DNA of 64,000 nt from Pseudobdellovibrionaceae bacterium (GTDB lineage: Bacteria > Bdellovibrionota > Bdellovibrionia > Bdellovibrionales > Bdellovibrionaceae). Shown here in pieces: positions 35,630-44,863 of this stretch; position 1 is the first letter of the stretch; every line of letters begins with the position of its first letter. The stretch is taken from contig CANFQX010000001.1 in assembly GCA_947449255.1 (NCBI GenBank), positions 124,001 through 188,000 on the forward strand, read 5' to 3'. The notes below the pieces were generated by a model. That model worked only from the letters and a program-made list of their open reading frames with translations, ran no database searches and was not told the origin of the DNA. Made by a program: the position numbers and the translations under genes.

Positions 35630-37567
35630 TTATTTTTTCTTAAATAAGCCGGTCAGCATTTCTTTTATGTCCATATTAAAGACATCTTGTTTTTTATTTA
35701 TTGATTCTAAAATTGAAATTTCACGGCGCGCCGGCATAAAGGTGGAATCTAGGCCAACGCTTTTTTCAAAAAATTTTCTTGCACCTGCTAAATCACCTCT
35801 ATTCTTACTGACCAATCCGTTCACAAAAGAAAATAGTGCATCGTATTTTTCATCAGCTGGTACTTGCAATAATTCAAGTTCAATTTCCCTCAAAATACTG
35901 CCCTTTTTAGTTGGATCTATAGGCATTCCCAACTTAGCCCAGGAATTATAAATATGAAATTGATGGGCCTGAGGATTTAATATAGCGACTTGCAATAATT
36001 TTGAGGTCGCTAGACTGAATTGATTTAAGTGAAGTGTCTTCCTCACTTCCTCCATTAAGTGCCCAGCTTGAATCCTTGCTTCAGAATCATTTCGGGCTAC
36101 TTCCTCGCGATACCTATCAATCTTCGTCGAGTCCAAGGACATCGACACAGCCTCTTCCACCGTGTATTTTATTTTACTCCACAAAGAATGCACGACCTTG
36201 TCACTTGCATGGGGCTCATTTCCAATGAGCTCGGAAAAAGAATGCATCATAACGTCTATGTTATTTGTCGAAAAACCGCACTTGTCTAAGTACGTAATAA
36301 TTTGAAATTCGTTTTTACCTTTTAAGTTATCCCATAACTTATTCAAGGAGCTTAACTGCTCCGCGGAGGAGGAAAAAATAGCTTTAGGCGCAAAAACAAC
36401 CAATCCCTTTATGAGCATAAAATACAATCCCTTATAGACCGTAATTTCATTATAGTCAGCAACATCCAGGAGCTGATTTAGGGTCACTTTTTTATCTAGA
36501 CGATTTTCAATACCCTCCAAACTCTTGACCAAAGGCAATTCTAGAGCAGCATTATCTTCTTTAAAATTTGAAGTTTTTAAAATAGCATTCTCAGACCAGA
36601 TCATGAAGAAAGACTTGAGCCAGTTCAATGAAATTTTGGCAGCGATCCAGTCATGCATAAATATAAGCAAATCATCTGAGCCTATGGAAGGATTCAACAT
36701 CTCAACATCAGAAGGTGCAAAATTGATACTCATCTTTTCTTCAACCATACGGCTTAACAATCGAAGATTCATCTGCTCTTTTAAAATAAAGTCAAAGGCA
36801 TGGGGACTGAGCTGATTGTTTTCAATCAAAAAGCTTCCCAGTCGTCTTTTTTTCTTTTCGACGAGTGCTAATTGTATATCTTGAGCATTGCAATAGCCAC
36901 TTTGTATAAGCATTTCACCGACAAGAGACTTTCCATCTCCAATATCAACACCAACAATACTGCCATGAGAGAACGCGATCACAGAAATGGACCCGTTCAC
37001 ATTGTAAATATTCAAAAAACCTGTGCTTTTAGCCTCAACAAGCAAAGACAAAACTAGAGGCAAATCGAAGCCACTGATTTGATCGACTGATTCAATAATT
37101 CTTTTCTTTTGACTTGAGCTTGCGGCTTGATTCGTAAAGATTTGATACAAACTCTTTCGAGCCTCTACTTCATTAGTTACATTAATTTTGGCCTCTTCAA
37201 CGGCAATAAGATCTAAAACATCACTCAACTGGAAAGGCTTGACCAAAAAAGCATAGGCCTGTGTTTTTTTTAAGGCCTCTTGAATAAAAGATTTATCTGT
37301 GTAAATGCCGCTCATCAAAATAATCTTAAATCGTGCACTGGGAAAGTTTTTTCCAATTTCATCAACAAAATCAAGCCCCGTCATTTGAGGCAACAGACAA
37401 TCACAAAACAAAAAATCAATCTGATTTAACTTAATATTTTCACTGGCGGAATCTGGATCAGAGGCAACAAATACTCGATGACCGGCACGCTCTAAAGTTT
37501 CCTTCAAAGCCGAACCAATTGTTTCATCATCATCAAGAATCAGGATATTTATCTTTTTTTCTTCCAC
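35630..37567 (-). CDS. Response regulator with PATAN and MshEN-like domains
   Basis: 645 residues from a GTG start. Receiver domain at 5-125 with the acidic pocket Asp12-14, phosphoacceptor Asp56 (FCDCLLPQMTG) and Lys110 (VKPF). Then a PATAN/DUF4388 domain (about 170-235; LPLVLSLLVEAKSTGFLNI) and an MshEN/T2SSE-N-like repeat (about 230-280; GEMLIQSGYCNAQDIQLAL, then RLGSFLIENNQLSP). The C-terminal third is helical with TPR-like units. MshEN modules can bind c-di-GMP, but the key motif residues are not certain here. It ends in a Lys tail. Likely an output protein for phosphorelay signals from the neighbouring kinase (inference). Confidence 0.8.
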   Translation of the reverse strand: MEEKKINILILDDDETIGSALKETLERAGHRVFVASDPDSASENIKLNQIDFLFCDCLLPQMTGLDFVDEIGKNFPSARFKIILMSGIYTDKSFIQEALKKTQAYAFLVKPFQLSDVLDLIAVEEAKINVTNEVEARKSLYQIFTNQAASSSQKKRIIESVDQISGFDLPLVLSLLVEAKSTGFLNIYNVNGSISVIAFSHGSIVGVDIGDGKSLVGEMLIQSGYCNAQDIQLALVEKKKRRLGSFLIENNQLSPHAFDFILKEQMNLRLLSRMVEEKMSINFAPSDVEMLNPSIGSDDLLIFMHDWIAAKISLNWLKSFFMIWSENAILKTSNFKEDNAALELPLVKSLEGIENRLDKKVTLNQLLDVADYNEITVYKGLYFMLIKGLVVFAPKAIFSSSAEQLSSLNKLWDNLKGKNEFQIITYLDKCGFSTNNIDVMMHSFSELIGNEPHASDKVVHSLWSKIKYTVEEAVSMSLDSTKIDRYREEVARNDSEARIQAGHLMEEVRKTLHLNQFSLATSKLLQVAILNPQAHQFHIYNSWAKLGMPIDPTKKGSILREIELELLQVPADEKYDALFSFVNGLVSKNRGDLAGARKFFEKSVGLDSTFMPARREISILESINKKQDVFNMDIKEMLTGLFKKK

Positions 37568-37714
37568 GTTGGGCTTATCGGAAGGATAAAAAATTTATTG
37601 AATCAAAGACCAAGATACAGGCTGCTTTACAAAAACTAGACCTTTGAGCCTCAAATGAGCGTTCAATTGGAACTACACAAACAAAAAATTGATCTGTTTA
37701 AATTAGTAAAAAAA

Positions 37715-38188
37715 TCACTTCTTACTTATAAATTTAAAATACTTCGCTTCAATAACGTCCATCTCCATGGGGCTGCCATCGGCATCTAATACAGAATCTG
37801 GGGGCCTCAATCCATTCTCGGAAAATTCAGTTCCATATTGAAACAAGATGCTTTTTTCAGTCCCATTTTTATCACTGTAATAGGGTACATAAAACGATCT
37901 AACTTTTCCAGTCGCTGGCAAAAAACCATCTACCATATTGATTTGATCGACAATAAGCTTAGCACAATTGACGTAGGTGATGGGCGCATCGCCAGCCGTT
38001 CTAATCCATTTTATCCACTCCCGTATTCCACAAGAATTGATACCTTTAACCAAGGATAGGTCAATTTCCAAAGAAGGATACCCAGAAAGATTGAATTTAT
38101 TAAAATCCACATCTTCATCAATAACACCAACCAATTGAAGTGTCGTTCTATCCTTATCCTTTACTAATTTAATATCAAATTTGCCCAT
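37715..38188 (-). CDS. STAS-like anti-sigma antagonist-type protein
   Basis: 157 residues from the third of three consecutive ATGs; GGAG lies six bases upstream of that one, and the frame's earlier part lacks a site. The core LEIDLSLVKGINSCGIREWIKWIR and VNCAKLIVDQINMV has the STAS fold pattern: strand, Ser-containing turn, helix. The phosphorylated Ser of SpoIIAA would be Ser in INSCGI. The extra C-terminal 50 residues are not typical. The SpoIIE-type phosphatase gene directly upstream on the same strand is the natural partner: it would dephosphorylate this protein. No matching anti-sigma kinase is in the window. Confidence 0.7.
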   Translation of the reverse strand: MGKFDIKLVKDKDRTTLQLVGVIDEDVDFNKFNLSGYPSLEIDLSLVKGINSCGIREWIKWIRTAGDAPITYVNCAKLIVDQINMVDGFLPATGKVRSFYVPYYSDKNGTEKSILFQYGTEFSENGLRPPDSVLDADGSPMEMDVIEAKYFKFISKK

Positions 38189-38222
38189 CATCATCTCCAA
38201 GAAAAAAATATATATAGAAAAG

Positions 38223-40136
38223 TTAACCCAATCCCTCATTTTTTACGACAAAAAATGTGACGTCATCGATCAATGTGGCTCCACCACGATGACCTTGTAA
38301 ACTCGCCGTAAAAATAGCCACAGTCTCTGCCGCAGAGGCATTGTCTTTTGAGGCTGCAATCAGTGCTTTGATAAAAGCCCTTTCACCCCAGGATTTTTTT
38401 TTGGGATCTTGAATATCTGTAACTCCATCAGTGTAGAAAAAAATGAGGTCCCCACTCCCCAAGGTCATCTGAGTCTCTTGATAGACCGAGTCTCTTGATT
38501 GCCCTAAACGAGGATTATTGACCTCATTGAGAGGAATGAGGTCATTCTTCGTTAAAGGGATATCACTTTTTCGTAGAACCAAAGGGGCCTCGTGAGATGC
38601 ATTTGAATAAATCAGCTCACCCGTCCCGAAGTCAAATGACGCCAGAAAAAATGTCATCATGATCCGACCTTTTGAGACATCATAGATAGAACGATTTAAA
38701 AGTTCCATGGCTTTAGCTGGAGACACATTTAAAGTTTCGATGATCGTTGATGCAGATTTGGCAGCACTTGTAATCAAAGCCGCCGGCGCACCATGCCCAG
38801 TGGCATCACCAATCCACAAAAACATTTTAGAACCCACTTGGCAATAATGCCACCAATCTCCACCGCATTCGCTTGCCGGTTCATAATATCCAGAAATTGC
38901 TAAACCACCAATTTTAGCCAACGTCTCAGGAAATAGTGTCTCCTGGACTGTTTTTGCAGTTTGAAGCTCTGACTCCATTCGAGCTTTTTCTGCAGTCTGC
39001 TCCAAAAGTCTAGAAACTTCCAAGGCCATAATATTGAAGTTATTTGCAAGACTGCCGACTTCGTCTCTTGAGCTCACTTTGACTCTGATATCAAAATTTC
39101 CTTCAGAAACTTTTTTGGTCGCGATAAACAGATCCGTTAAAGCTTGGGTTAATCCATTCGAAGCAAACAAACTCACAATAACCGTTACTGAAATTAGAAT
39201 CCCAAAGAAAATCAAAGATTTTCGAATCAAAATCTGAACGGCACTCAGAGCGGACTTCTTGCGAACAGATGAAACCACAGTCAAGTCCCCAAAACCTACT
39301 CTGGAAAAAGAAGCCAACAGCTCTGTCCCATCAGCCATGCGAACGCCTTCAACACCCTGTACGATTTTATCCATGGAACGAGCTAAAAATGACGGCTTCA
39401 TAAATGATTGCATTTTTTTGCCAGAAACCTGCTCTGGGCCAAACAAGACCGTCCCGTCAGAATTTATTAAATAAATTTTTCGTGAAGTCACTGTATTGAA
39501 GGTCTCTGCCAGCTCACTCATTTTTATTTGAACTAGAAAGATTGTCACTCTTTGAGTCTTTTCATCACTCACTTTTTCAAAAAGAAAAACCCGGTCGTCT
39601 TGAAATGGCACAGCAACCAATCGCCCATCTTTGTTCGCTTTTTTAAGATAGTCATCAAACAGAACTTTAAATGCATTTGTTAATTTTGAAGTGCCTCCGA
39701 CTTCTTTTTCAAGAACAGCCACCTCTTTAAAGTCACCCAACGAAGACACCGTATAGGCTGAAATAGATTCGACATTGAATTCATTCTTAAAAATTAAATC
39801 TCCAACACTGGTAAATTTTTGCTCTAATAGAAAATCTTGAAATATGGGCCGCGTGATAGAGAGCACTGAGTTTAGCTGAGTCTTCATTTGAGCTGCAATA
39901 GATCCAGACATACTGCTAGAAGAATCAAAGACATAGGCGATCTTATCATCTTCAAAGATTTTCACTGCCAGCACCAAATAAATTGCCAAAGTTAGCAAAG
40001 GAATTGACGTCAATAAAAAAAGAATTTTGTATCGAATTGATATGCCACTTTTATTCACAGTCTGATTATGCCCACGTTTCAATCTAGCGGAAAGAAATTC
40101 CCTTCCGATCTTTATTGTATCTGGTCTTTGGTCCAT
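38223..40136 (-). CDS. Membrane sensor with HAMP and SpoIIE/PP2C phosphatase domain
   Basis: 637 residues, with TAGAGGTAG before the ATG. TM1 (about 30-55), a large periplasmic sensor (55-300), TM2 (about 305-330), HAMP (330-385; IATKKVSEGNFDIRV), a short coiled coil, then a PP2C-type serine phosphatase (about 400-637). Metal-site residues are present: ECGGDWW, WIGDATGHG, DLIFFYTDGVTD and IDDVTFFVV. It should dephosphorylate the STAS protein encoded next to it, in response to a periplasmic signal. Its start is 45 bp from the divergent FecR gene, so their promoters must overlap or lie inside the neighbouring genes. Confidence 0.88.
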   Translation of the reverse strand: MDQRPDTIKIGREFLSARLKRGHNQTVNKSGISIRYKILFLLTSIPLLTLAIYLVLAVKIFEDDKIAYVFDSSSSMSGSIAAQMKTQLNSVLSITRPIFQDFLLEQKFTSVGDLIFKNEFNVESISAYTVSSLGDFKEVAVLEKEVGGTSKLTNAFKVLFDDYLKKANKDGRLVAVPFQDDRVFLFEKVSDEKTQRVTIFLVQIKMSELAETFNTVTSRKIYLINSDGTVLFGPEQVSGKKMQSFMKPSFLARSMDKIVQGVEGVRMADGTELLASFSRVGFGDLTVVSSVRKKSALSAVQILIRKSLIFFGILISVTVIVSLFASNGLTQALTDLFIATKKVSEGNFDIRVKVSSRDEVGSLANNFNIMALEVSRLLEQTAEKARMESELQTAKTVQETLFPETLAKIGGLAISGYYEPASECGGDWWHYCQVGSKMFLWIGDATGHGAPAALITSAAKSASTIIETLNVSPAKAMELLNRSIYDVSKGRIMMTFFLASFDFGTGELIYSNASHEAPLVLRKSDIPLTKNDLIPLNEVNNPRLGQSRDSVYQETQMTLGSGDLIFFYTDGVTDIQDPKKKSWGERAFIKALIAASKDNASAAETVAIFTASLQGHRGGATLIDDVTFFVVKNEGLG

Positions 40137-40146
40137 TATATTTCTA

Positions 40147-40177
40147 CCTCTAGACTACCGATATGAAAACCTAGAGG
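40147..40177. promoter_or_regulatory. Shared divergent control region with inverted repeat
   Basis: CCTCTAG (40147-40153) and CTAGAGG (40171-40177) form an inverted repeat in the 45-bp gap between the SpoIIE and FecR start codons. Each half contains the AGAGG ribosome site for one gene, so the symmetry may simply be two matching Shine-Dalgarno sequences. Its extent beyond AGAGG leaves room for an operator. Confidence 0.4.
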
Positions 40178-40181
40178 CTGA

Positions 40182-42353
40182 ATGTTAGATTTGAGAGCAA
40201 CTGATAAATTTATTTTTATGATCGCTACACTATTTTTAGTGTTGCTATCTTATTTGCTCTATGACGACTCTTTTTTTACTTCTTCAAAAACTTCAGCAAA
40301 CTTAAAAAACATTGGCTCTGTCTCCATCACACAAAATGATGTCAGAAGAAAAAACTTAGACACCTTCAGTTGGATCCCCGCGTCTAAGAAAGACTTGATC
40401 TTTCAGAATGACTCCATTTTTACAGGTGATCGTTCGATTGCAACTATCAATATGGATGATGGAACTCAGATTCACCTTGAGCCGAACTCACTCATTTCGT
40501 TAAGCATCGCCAAGGGCGAAATGAAACTTAACCTTCGCTACGGAAACTTAGTGAGTGATATCGCCAAGGACTCCACCCTAGTTGTTAAATCAGGCAACGA
40601 TGAAATAAAACTACAGGGCTCAACAAAGAAAAATGAAAAATCTCAAATCCGTTTAAAAAAAGTCCATTCAGAGTCTGTTGGTTTAAAGCTCATTTCTGGT
40701 GCGGCCCTATTGATTGATAAAAAGAAGCAAGCCAAAACAGAGCTCACCAAGGATTCAATCACCTCCATGAATTCTGAAGGAGAAATCAAGAAAGCTTTAG
40801 CTATCCCGATAACAATAAATGTCACCAATGCTAAATCTGAAAGAGTCAGAATAAGCCCCTTTGATCCCATTGGATTTGAATGGTCAAGCACCGGAGATGT
40901 TTCGCGCTATGAGCTAGAGTTTTCAAAGACCGAGGATTTTAGTGTTGTCATCCTCTCAAAAAAAACAACTGAGCGAAAAATACAATTGCTCGAATTTTTG
41001 GAGGCCGGAACAACTTATTGGCGAGTCAAAGCCTTTGATGAAATGGAACAAGAAGCGAAAGTCTCATCAGTGCAGTCCCTTTCATTGCGATACATGGATC
41101 CTCCATTGATCTTGAGCCCGATTGCACTCTCTGAATTGAATTTAGCGTTAGAACAAGATGAAGGTCAAACTCAGCCACTCATGACATCACTGAAGATGCA
41201 ATGGCAAGCCCCCGCTATTTTTAAAACCTTTAGGTATCAAATAAGCACAGATGCTGAATTTACAAATATTATCAAGCAAGACGCCACCACTCAATTGGAA
41301 ATGTTCAGTCCAAATTTGCCTAGCGGTGCCTATTGGATACGGGTTGCGGCACAAACGGAAAAGAAAGTTTCATCCAACTGGTCTGCCAAGGTCCCTTTTA
41401 AAATAAATCTCTCGGTGAAAATGGATAGAGCTCCAAATAGGCCTTTGCTAATGACTGAAAAGGTTAAATTCAATACCTCTGAAGATAAAAAACGCACCTT
41501 GGCCTCCAGCTTTGGCCCCCAAATAGAGTGGAAAAACCTTCCTGAGGCTGCCAAATATAAAGTTCAAATATCAAAAACAAAGGACTTTCAAGACAGCGAA
41601 ACTATCGAGTCCGTCAAGAATGAAATCGTTTGGGATAAATTTAAACTGGGCCTTTTTTACTTTCGCGTCTATGCCCTCAGTAAAAAAGATAAGATAAGCG
41701 AACCGAGCAAAACAGGATATCTCCAAGTTCAAATGACAAGCCCTCATTTAAATTCAATTCATCCGCTCGAGGCAGCAGGTGAGACTATTCCCAAAAAAGA
41801 GGCTTTAGTCACTTGGACCAAGATACCTGAAGCAACGTCTTACATTGTCCAGCTCAGTGAGGATGATAATTTTTCATCCCCTCAGAATTTTGAATTCGAA
41901 GCCAATAGTGCACAGTTGTCTGTCACAAAACCTGGCCAGTACAAAGTCCATGTCAAAGCTATGAATAGCTATAAAGAACCCATCACACCCTACTCAAGTA
42001 CAGAGTCATTTATTTATAAATTCAGTTTAAGGCTTAGAACGCCCACTCCTCTTGAGCCCTACAACAATTCATCAATATTTTTACAAAAACTCGAAGAACC
42101 TTCCATTTGGATTGAATGGAATAAAACACAAGGAGCGGAAGAATATTTATTAGAAATATCAGAAGATCCTGATTTCAGTCATGTCATCACATCAAAGAGT
42201 CTTGAAAACAATTTCGTACTTATCAACGAAAAACTCCCTCCTGGAAAAATTTATTGGAGAGTTCGATCGCAGACAAAAAATAGAAAAGTTTTTTCGGACT
42301 GGACCCTGACTCAAGAGTTTACTATTTACAATCAAAAGAATGAAACTTTTTAG
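40182..42353 (+). CDS. Membrane-anchored FecR-domain protein with Fn3-like repeats
   Basis: 723 residues. One N-terminal membrane helix (about 10-27), then a FecR domain (about 40-150; NDSIFTGDRSIATINMDDGTQIHLEPNSLISL), then five Fn3-like modules. Each module ends in a strand of the kind YWRVKAFD, YWIRVAAQ, YFRVYALS, YKVHVKAM or YWRVRSQT, with W-x-x-x-x-A-x-x-Y-x-x-x-(V/I)-S starts. It most likely projects into the periplasm. A CheA-like kinase gene follows after 2 bp and a phosphatase gene is divergent, suggesting this protein is the sensing or scaffold arm of that system (inference). It has no sigma-factor partner. It is only distantly related to the 0.6 kb FecR protein. Confidence 0.78.
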   Translation: MLDLRATDKFIFMIATLFLVLLSYLLYDDSFFTSSKTSANLKNIGSVSITQNDVRRKNLDTFSWIPASKKDLIFQNDSIFTGDRSIATINMDDGTQIHLEPNSLISLSIAKGEMKLNLRYGNLVSDIAKDSTLVVKSGNDEIKLQGSTKKNEKSQIRLKKVHSESVGLKLISGAALLIDKKKQAKTELTKDSITSMNSEGEIKKALAIPITINVTNAKSERVRISPFDPIGFEWSSTGDVSRYELEFSKTEDFSVVILSKKTTERKIQLLEFLEAGTTYWRVKAFDEMEQEAKVSSVQSLSLRYMDPPLILSPIALSELNLALEQDEGQTQPLMTSLKMQWQAPAIFKTFRYQISTDAEFTNIIKQDATTQLEMFSPNLPSGAYWIRVAAQTEKKVSSNWSAKVPFKINLSVKMDRAPNRPLLMTEKVKFNTSEDKKRTLASSFGPQIEWKNLPEAAKYKVQISKTKDFQDSETIESVKNEIVWDKFKLGLFYFRVYALSKKDKISEPSKTGYLQVQMTSPHLNSIHPLEAAGETIPKKEALVTWTKIPEATSYIVQLSEDDNFSSPQNFEFEANSAQLSVTKPGQYKVHVKAMNSYKEPITPYSSTESFIYKFSLRLRTPTPLEPYNNSSIFLQKLEEPSIWIEWNKTQGAEEYLLEISEDPDFSHVITSKSLENNFVLINEKLPPGKIYWRVRSQTKNRKVFSDWTLTQEFTIYNQKNETF

Positions 42354-42355
42354 AC

Positions 42356-44335
42356 ATGAAAAACAATTACTTTATATTCGACACTCTACTGGAACCCATC
42401 TTTATCCTTAATTCTGAACAAAAGGTTGTGTACTGCAACGAAGCCGCTGCGTTGATTGCAGGACTATCCGTTAGAAAAATATCAAAGGGAATAGATTTTT
42501 TTAGCCTTTTTTCATTTACCGAAAACATATGGGAAAATAAAAATATTCAAGAAATCACCACGCCCAGCTCCTACAAAGAAGTCTCCTACACTGCCACCAA
42601 CGGTGACAGTGGTGCAATACAAATCATGATTCAGCCACTTCCAGAAGACAATTCAAAATCACCGGACGGCAGTGACGAAGAACAGAGCGACAACAGCCAA
42701 GCCAAAAAACTCTGGATTATCTTTATTCGCGATGTGACATTAGAGCAACGACTTCAAAAAAAATATCGCAATGAGCTTCAAAAAAAAGAGGACGTCATTC
42801 AAGCCCTCAATGAAGCTCACGTCCAGCTGGAAAATTACAGTAAAAATCTAGAAGGCATGGTTGTCGTCCGAACTGCCGAAATTCAATATATAAACCAGCT
42901 CATGACTGCCCTTTTAGACAGTTTAACTCAAGGCTTTTTTATATTTAACAAAGATGGGAAAATTTTAGAGTTTTCGTCAAAGGCCTGTGAATTCACAATC
43001 GAATGCAAGCCTCAAGGAAAATACATCTGGGAGGTTTTAAAGCTTCCCGAAAATAAAATCCTGGGCTTTAAAAAATGGATTCAAGTCCTTTTTTCTGGTG
43101 CTTTGTCTTTCGAGGAACTTGCCCCTCTAGGTACAAAGGAATATCCTCACAGCGAAAAGCGAAACATCACCTTAGAATATTTTCCACTCTCCTCAGATAT
43201 GGGCGAACTTGAAGGTGTGGTGGTTGTCGCCTCAGACATCACATCACTGATTGAGGCGCAGCGCCTTTCTGAACAAGAAAAAAACCATTCGAAGCTCATC
43301 ATCAATCTCATACGAAACAAAAAGAACATTGGCCGATTTATACGTGAGTCAAAGGCTTTAATCTGTGAAATGCACACCACTCTAACTGTCCCCGCGGCAC
43401 AACTGAACGCCGAATGCTTATTTCGGCAAATTCACACACTCAAGGGCAGTGCGGGAATTTTATCCATTCAACAAATGATAGAATCCTGCCACTATGCTGA
43501 AACTCTCCTGCAAAAATTTAAAGAAAACCCAACAGCAAGTGCCCTGCAAGAACTTCAGGCAGAGTCTCATATTATTGATTCTAACTTTTCTGATTTTGTA
43601 AAGATGAGTGAAGAGATTCTCGGGCTTAATACATTATCCTCTGAGCGACAAATCGAAATCCCGATCTCCAAATTAAAGCAAACCCTTACGAAAGCAGAAC
43701 TTGCGAATTCCCCAATGACAGAACTCTTTCTGAATGATTTTATCCTTGAGAGCATTGGGAACTTTTTTGTGAGCTTTAACATTGCCGCTGAGCAAATGGC
43801 AAAAAAAACAGACAAGTTGATCAATCCCATTGAACTTTGTAATGCCGACTTAAAAATATTACCGGAAGCCTATTCTAGTTTATTTTCATCATTCATTCAT
43901 GCCATCGGCAACGCCATTGACCACGGGATTGAAACGCCAGCGGTCAGAGAATTAAATAATAAATCAGCGGCCGGAAATATAAAGATTTCCTTTGAGCACT
44001 CTAAAAACAATCGATTAACTGTCTGTGTCGAAGATGATGGGGCAGGTATAGATGCTGAAAAAATTCGCCTACGCTTAAATTCAAAGGGGATAAAGAACTC
44101 ACATGAATCTGACAGCGAAGTTATTCAGCATATTTTTGACAGTCAATTTTCCACTCGAGAGCAGGTCACAGTGCTTTCAGGTCGCGGAGTTGGGATGGAC
44201 GCCATCAGACATGCAGCAGAGGCACTTGGCGGGAGCGCTTGGGTTACCTCTGAATGCAAAAAGGGAACTTCTCTGTTTGTCGAGGTTCCTTTCATTAATA
44301 CATTTGAATACGAAAAAATAAAATTGGCTTCATGA
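42356..44335 (+). CDS. PAS-PAS-Hpt-HATPase histidine kinase, CheA-like
   Basis: 659 residues, no membrane helix. PAS 1 at about 5-130 (IFILNSEQKVVYCNEAA), a coiled coil (130-175), PAS 2 at about 180-300 (GFFIFNKDGKILEFS), then an Hpt domain with phosphoacceptor His360 in FRQIHTLKGSAG. The ATPase domain follows: N-box HAIGNAIDHGIE (about 515-526), G1 CVEDDGAGID, G2 GRGVGMDA and KGTSLFVEVP. There is no CheW-like regulatory domain and no dimerisation helix of classic CheA, so coupling to chemoreceptors is unlikely. It is translated 2 bp after the FecR/Fn3 protein. Probable targets are the CheY at 44.4 kb and the receiver protein at 35.6 kb. Confidence 0.88.
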   Translation: MKNNYFIFDTLLEPIFILNSEQKVVYCNEAAALIAGLSVRKISKGIDFFSLFSFTENIWENKNIQEITTPSSYKEVSYTATNGDSGAIQIMIQPLPEDNSKSPDGSDEEQSDNSQAKKLWIIFIRDVTLEQRLQKKYRNELQKKEDVIQALNEAHVQLENYSKNLEGMVVVRTAEIQYINQLMTALLDSLTQGFFIFNKDGKILEFSSKACEFTIECKPQGKYIWEVLKLPENKILGFKKWIQVLFSGALSFEELAPLGTKEYPHSEKRNITLEYFPLSSDMGELEGVVVVASDITSLIEAQRLSEQEKNHSKLIINLIRNKKNIGRFIRESKALICEMHTTLTVPAAQLNAECLFRQIHTLKGSAGILSIQQMIESCHYAETLLQKFKENPTASALQELQAESHIIDSNFSDFVKMSEEILGLNTLSSERQIEIPISKLKQTLTKAELANSPMTELFLNDFILESIGNFFVSFNIAAEQMAKKTDKLINPIELCNADLKILPEAYSSLFSSFIHAIGNAIDHGIETPAVRELNNKSAAGNIKISFEHSKNNRLTVCVEDDGAGIDAEKIRLRLNSKGIKNSHESDSEVIQHIFDSQFSTREQVTVLSGRGVGMDAIRHAAEALGGSAWVTSECKKGTSLFVEVPFINTFEYEKIKLAS

Positions 44336-44386
44336 ACATTTTGTTCGAAAGAACCGAAACGCATATCTAAACCATCGGCGACTTGC

Positions 44387-44806
44387 TTATGACTTCTGCA
44401 AGTGCTTCTGCTGTTTTACCCACACGGCATTCAACTTTTCTTCAAGAATCTTTTTGGTAAACGGCTTGACGATGAAATTTGAAATCCCCGCAAGAATAGC
44501 GGTTGTCACTTGCTCGAGTTCAGATTCAGAGGTCAGCATGACAAAGGGAACTGGCCCCAGAGCGGGCATTGCACGAACCTGCTTAAACAGCTCCATACCA
44601 TCCATAGTAGGCATATTCCAGTCAGAAATAATCAATTGCACGGGCTCACGACTCTTTAGGCACTGAGTAAGAACAGCCATTGCTTTTTCACCATCTGAGG
44701 CCTCAATAATATCAGATAAGCCCATATCCATGAGGTTGTTTTTTACTAAGGTACGTATAGACCCCATATCATCGACGATGAGAATTTTTGTGCTTGCTGG
44801 AAACAT
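44387..44806 (-). CDS. CheY-like single-domain response regulator
   Basis: 139 residues from ATG 44806; AGGAG is nine bases upstream, while a TTG nine bases earlier is less likely. Receiver only: acidic pair Asp12/13 (VDDMGSIR), phosphoacceptor Asp62 (SDWNMPTMDG), Thr92 (LTSES) and Lys114 (VKPF). The DWNMP and NFIVKPF motifs match chemotaxis-type CheY. It is convergent with the CheA-like kinase gene and therefore probably its partner. No motility gene is near, so the output could be a scaffold or phosphatase rather than the flagellar motor. Confidence 0.92.
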   Translation of the reverse strand: MFPASTKILIVDDMGSIRTLVKNNLMDMGLSDIIEASDGEKAMAVLTQCLKSREPVQLIISDWNMPTMDGMELFKQVRAMPALGPVPFVMLTSESELEQVTTAILAGISNFIVKPFTKKILEEKLNAVWVKQQKHLQKS

Positions 44807-44863
44807 TCGACTCAACTCCTAGAAAATATTATGAATGTCTCGGCGAAATTAACAATTTCTCTT

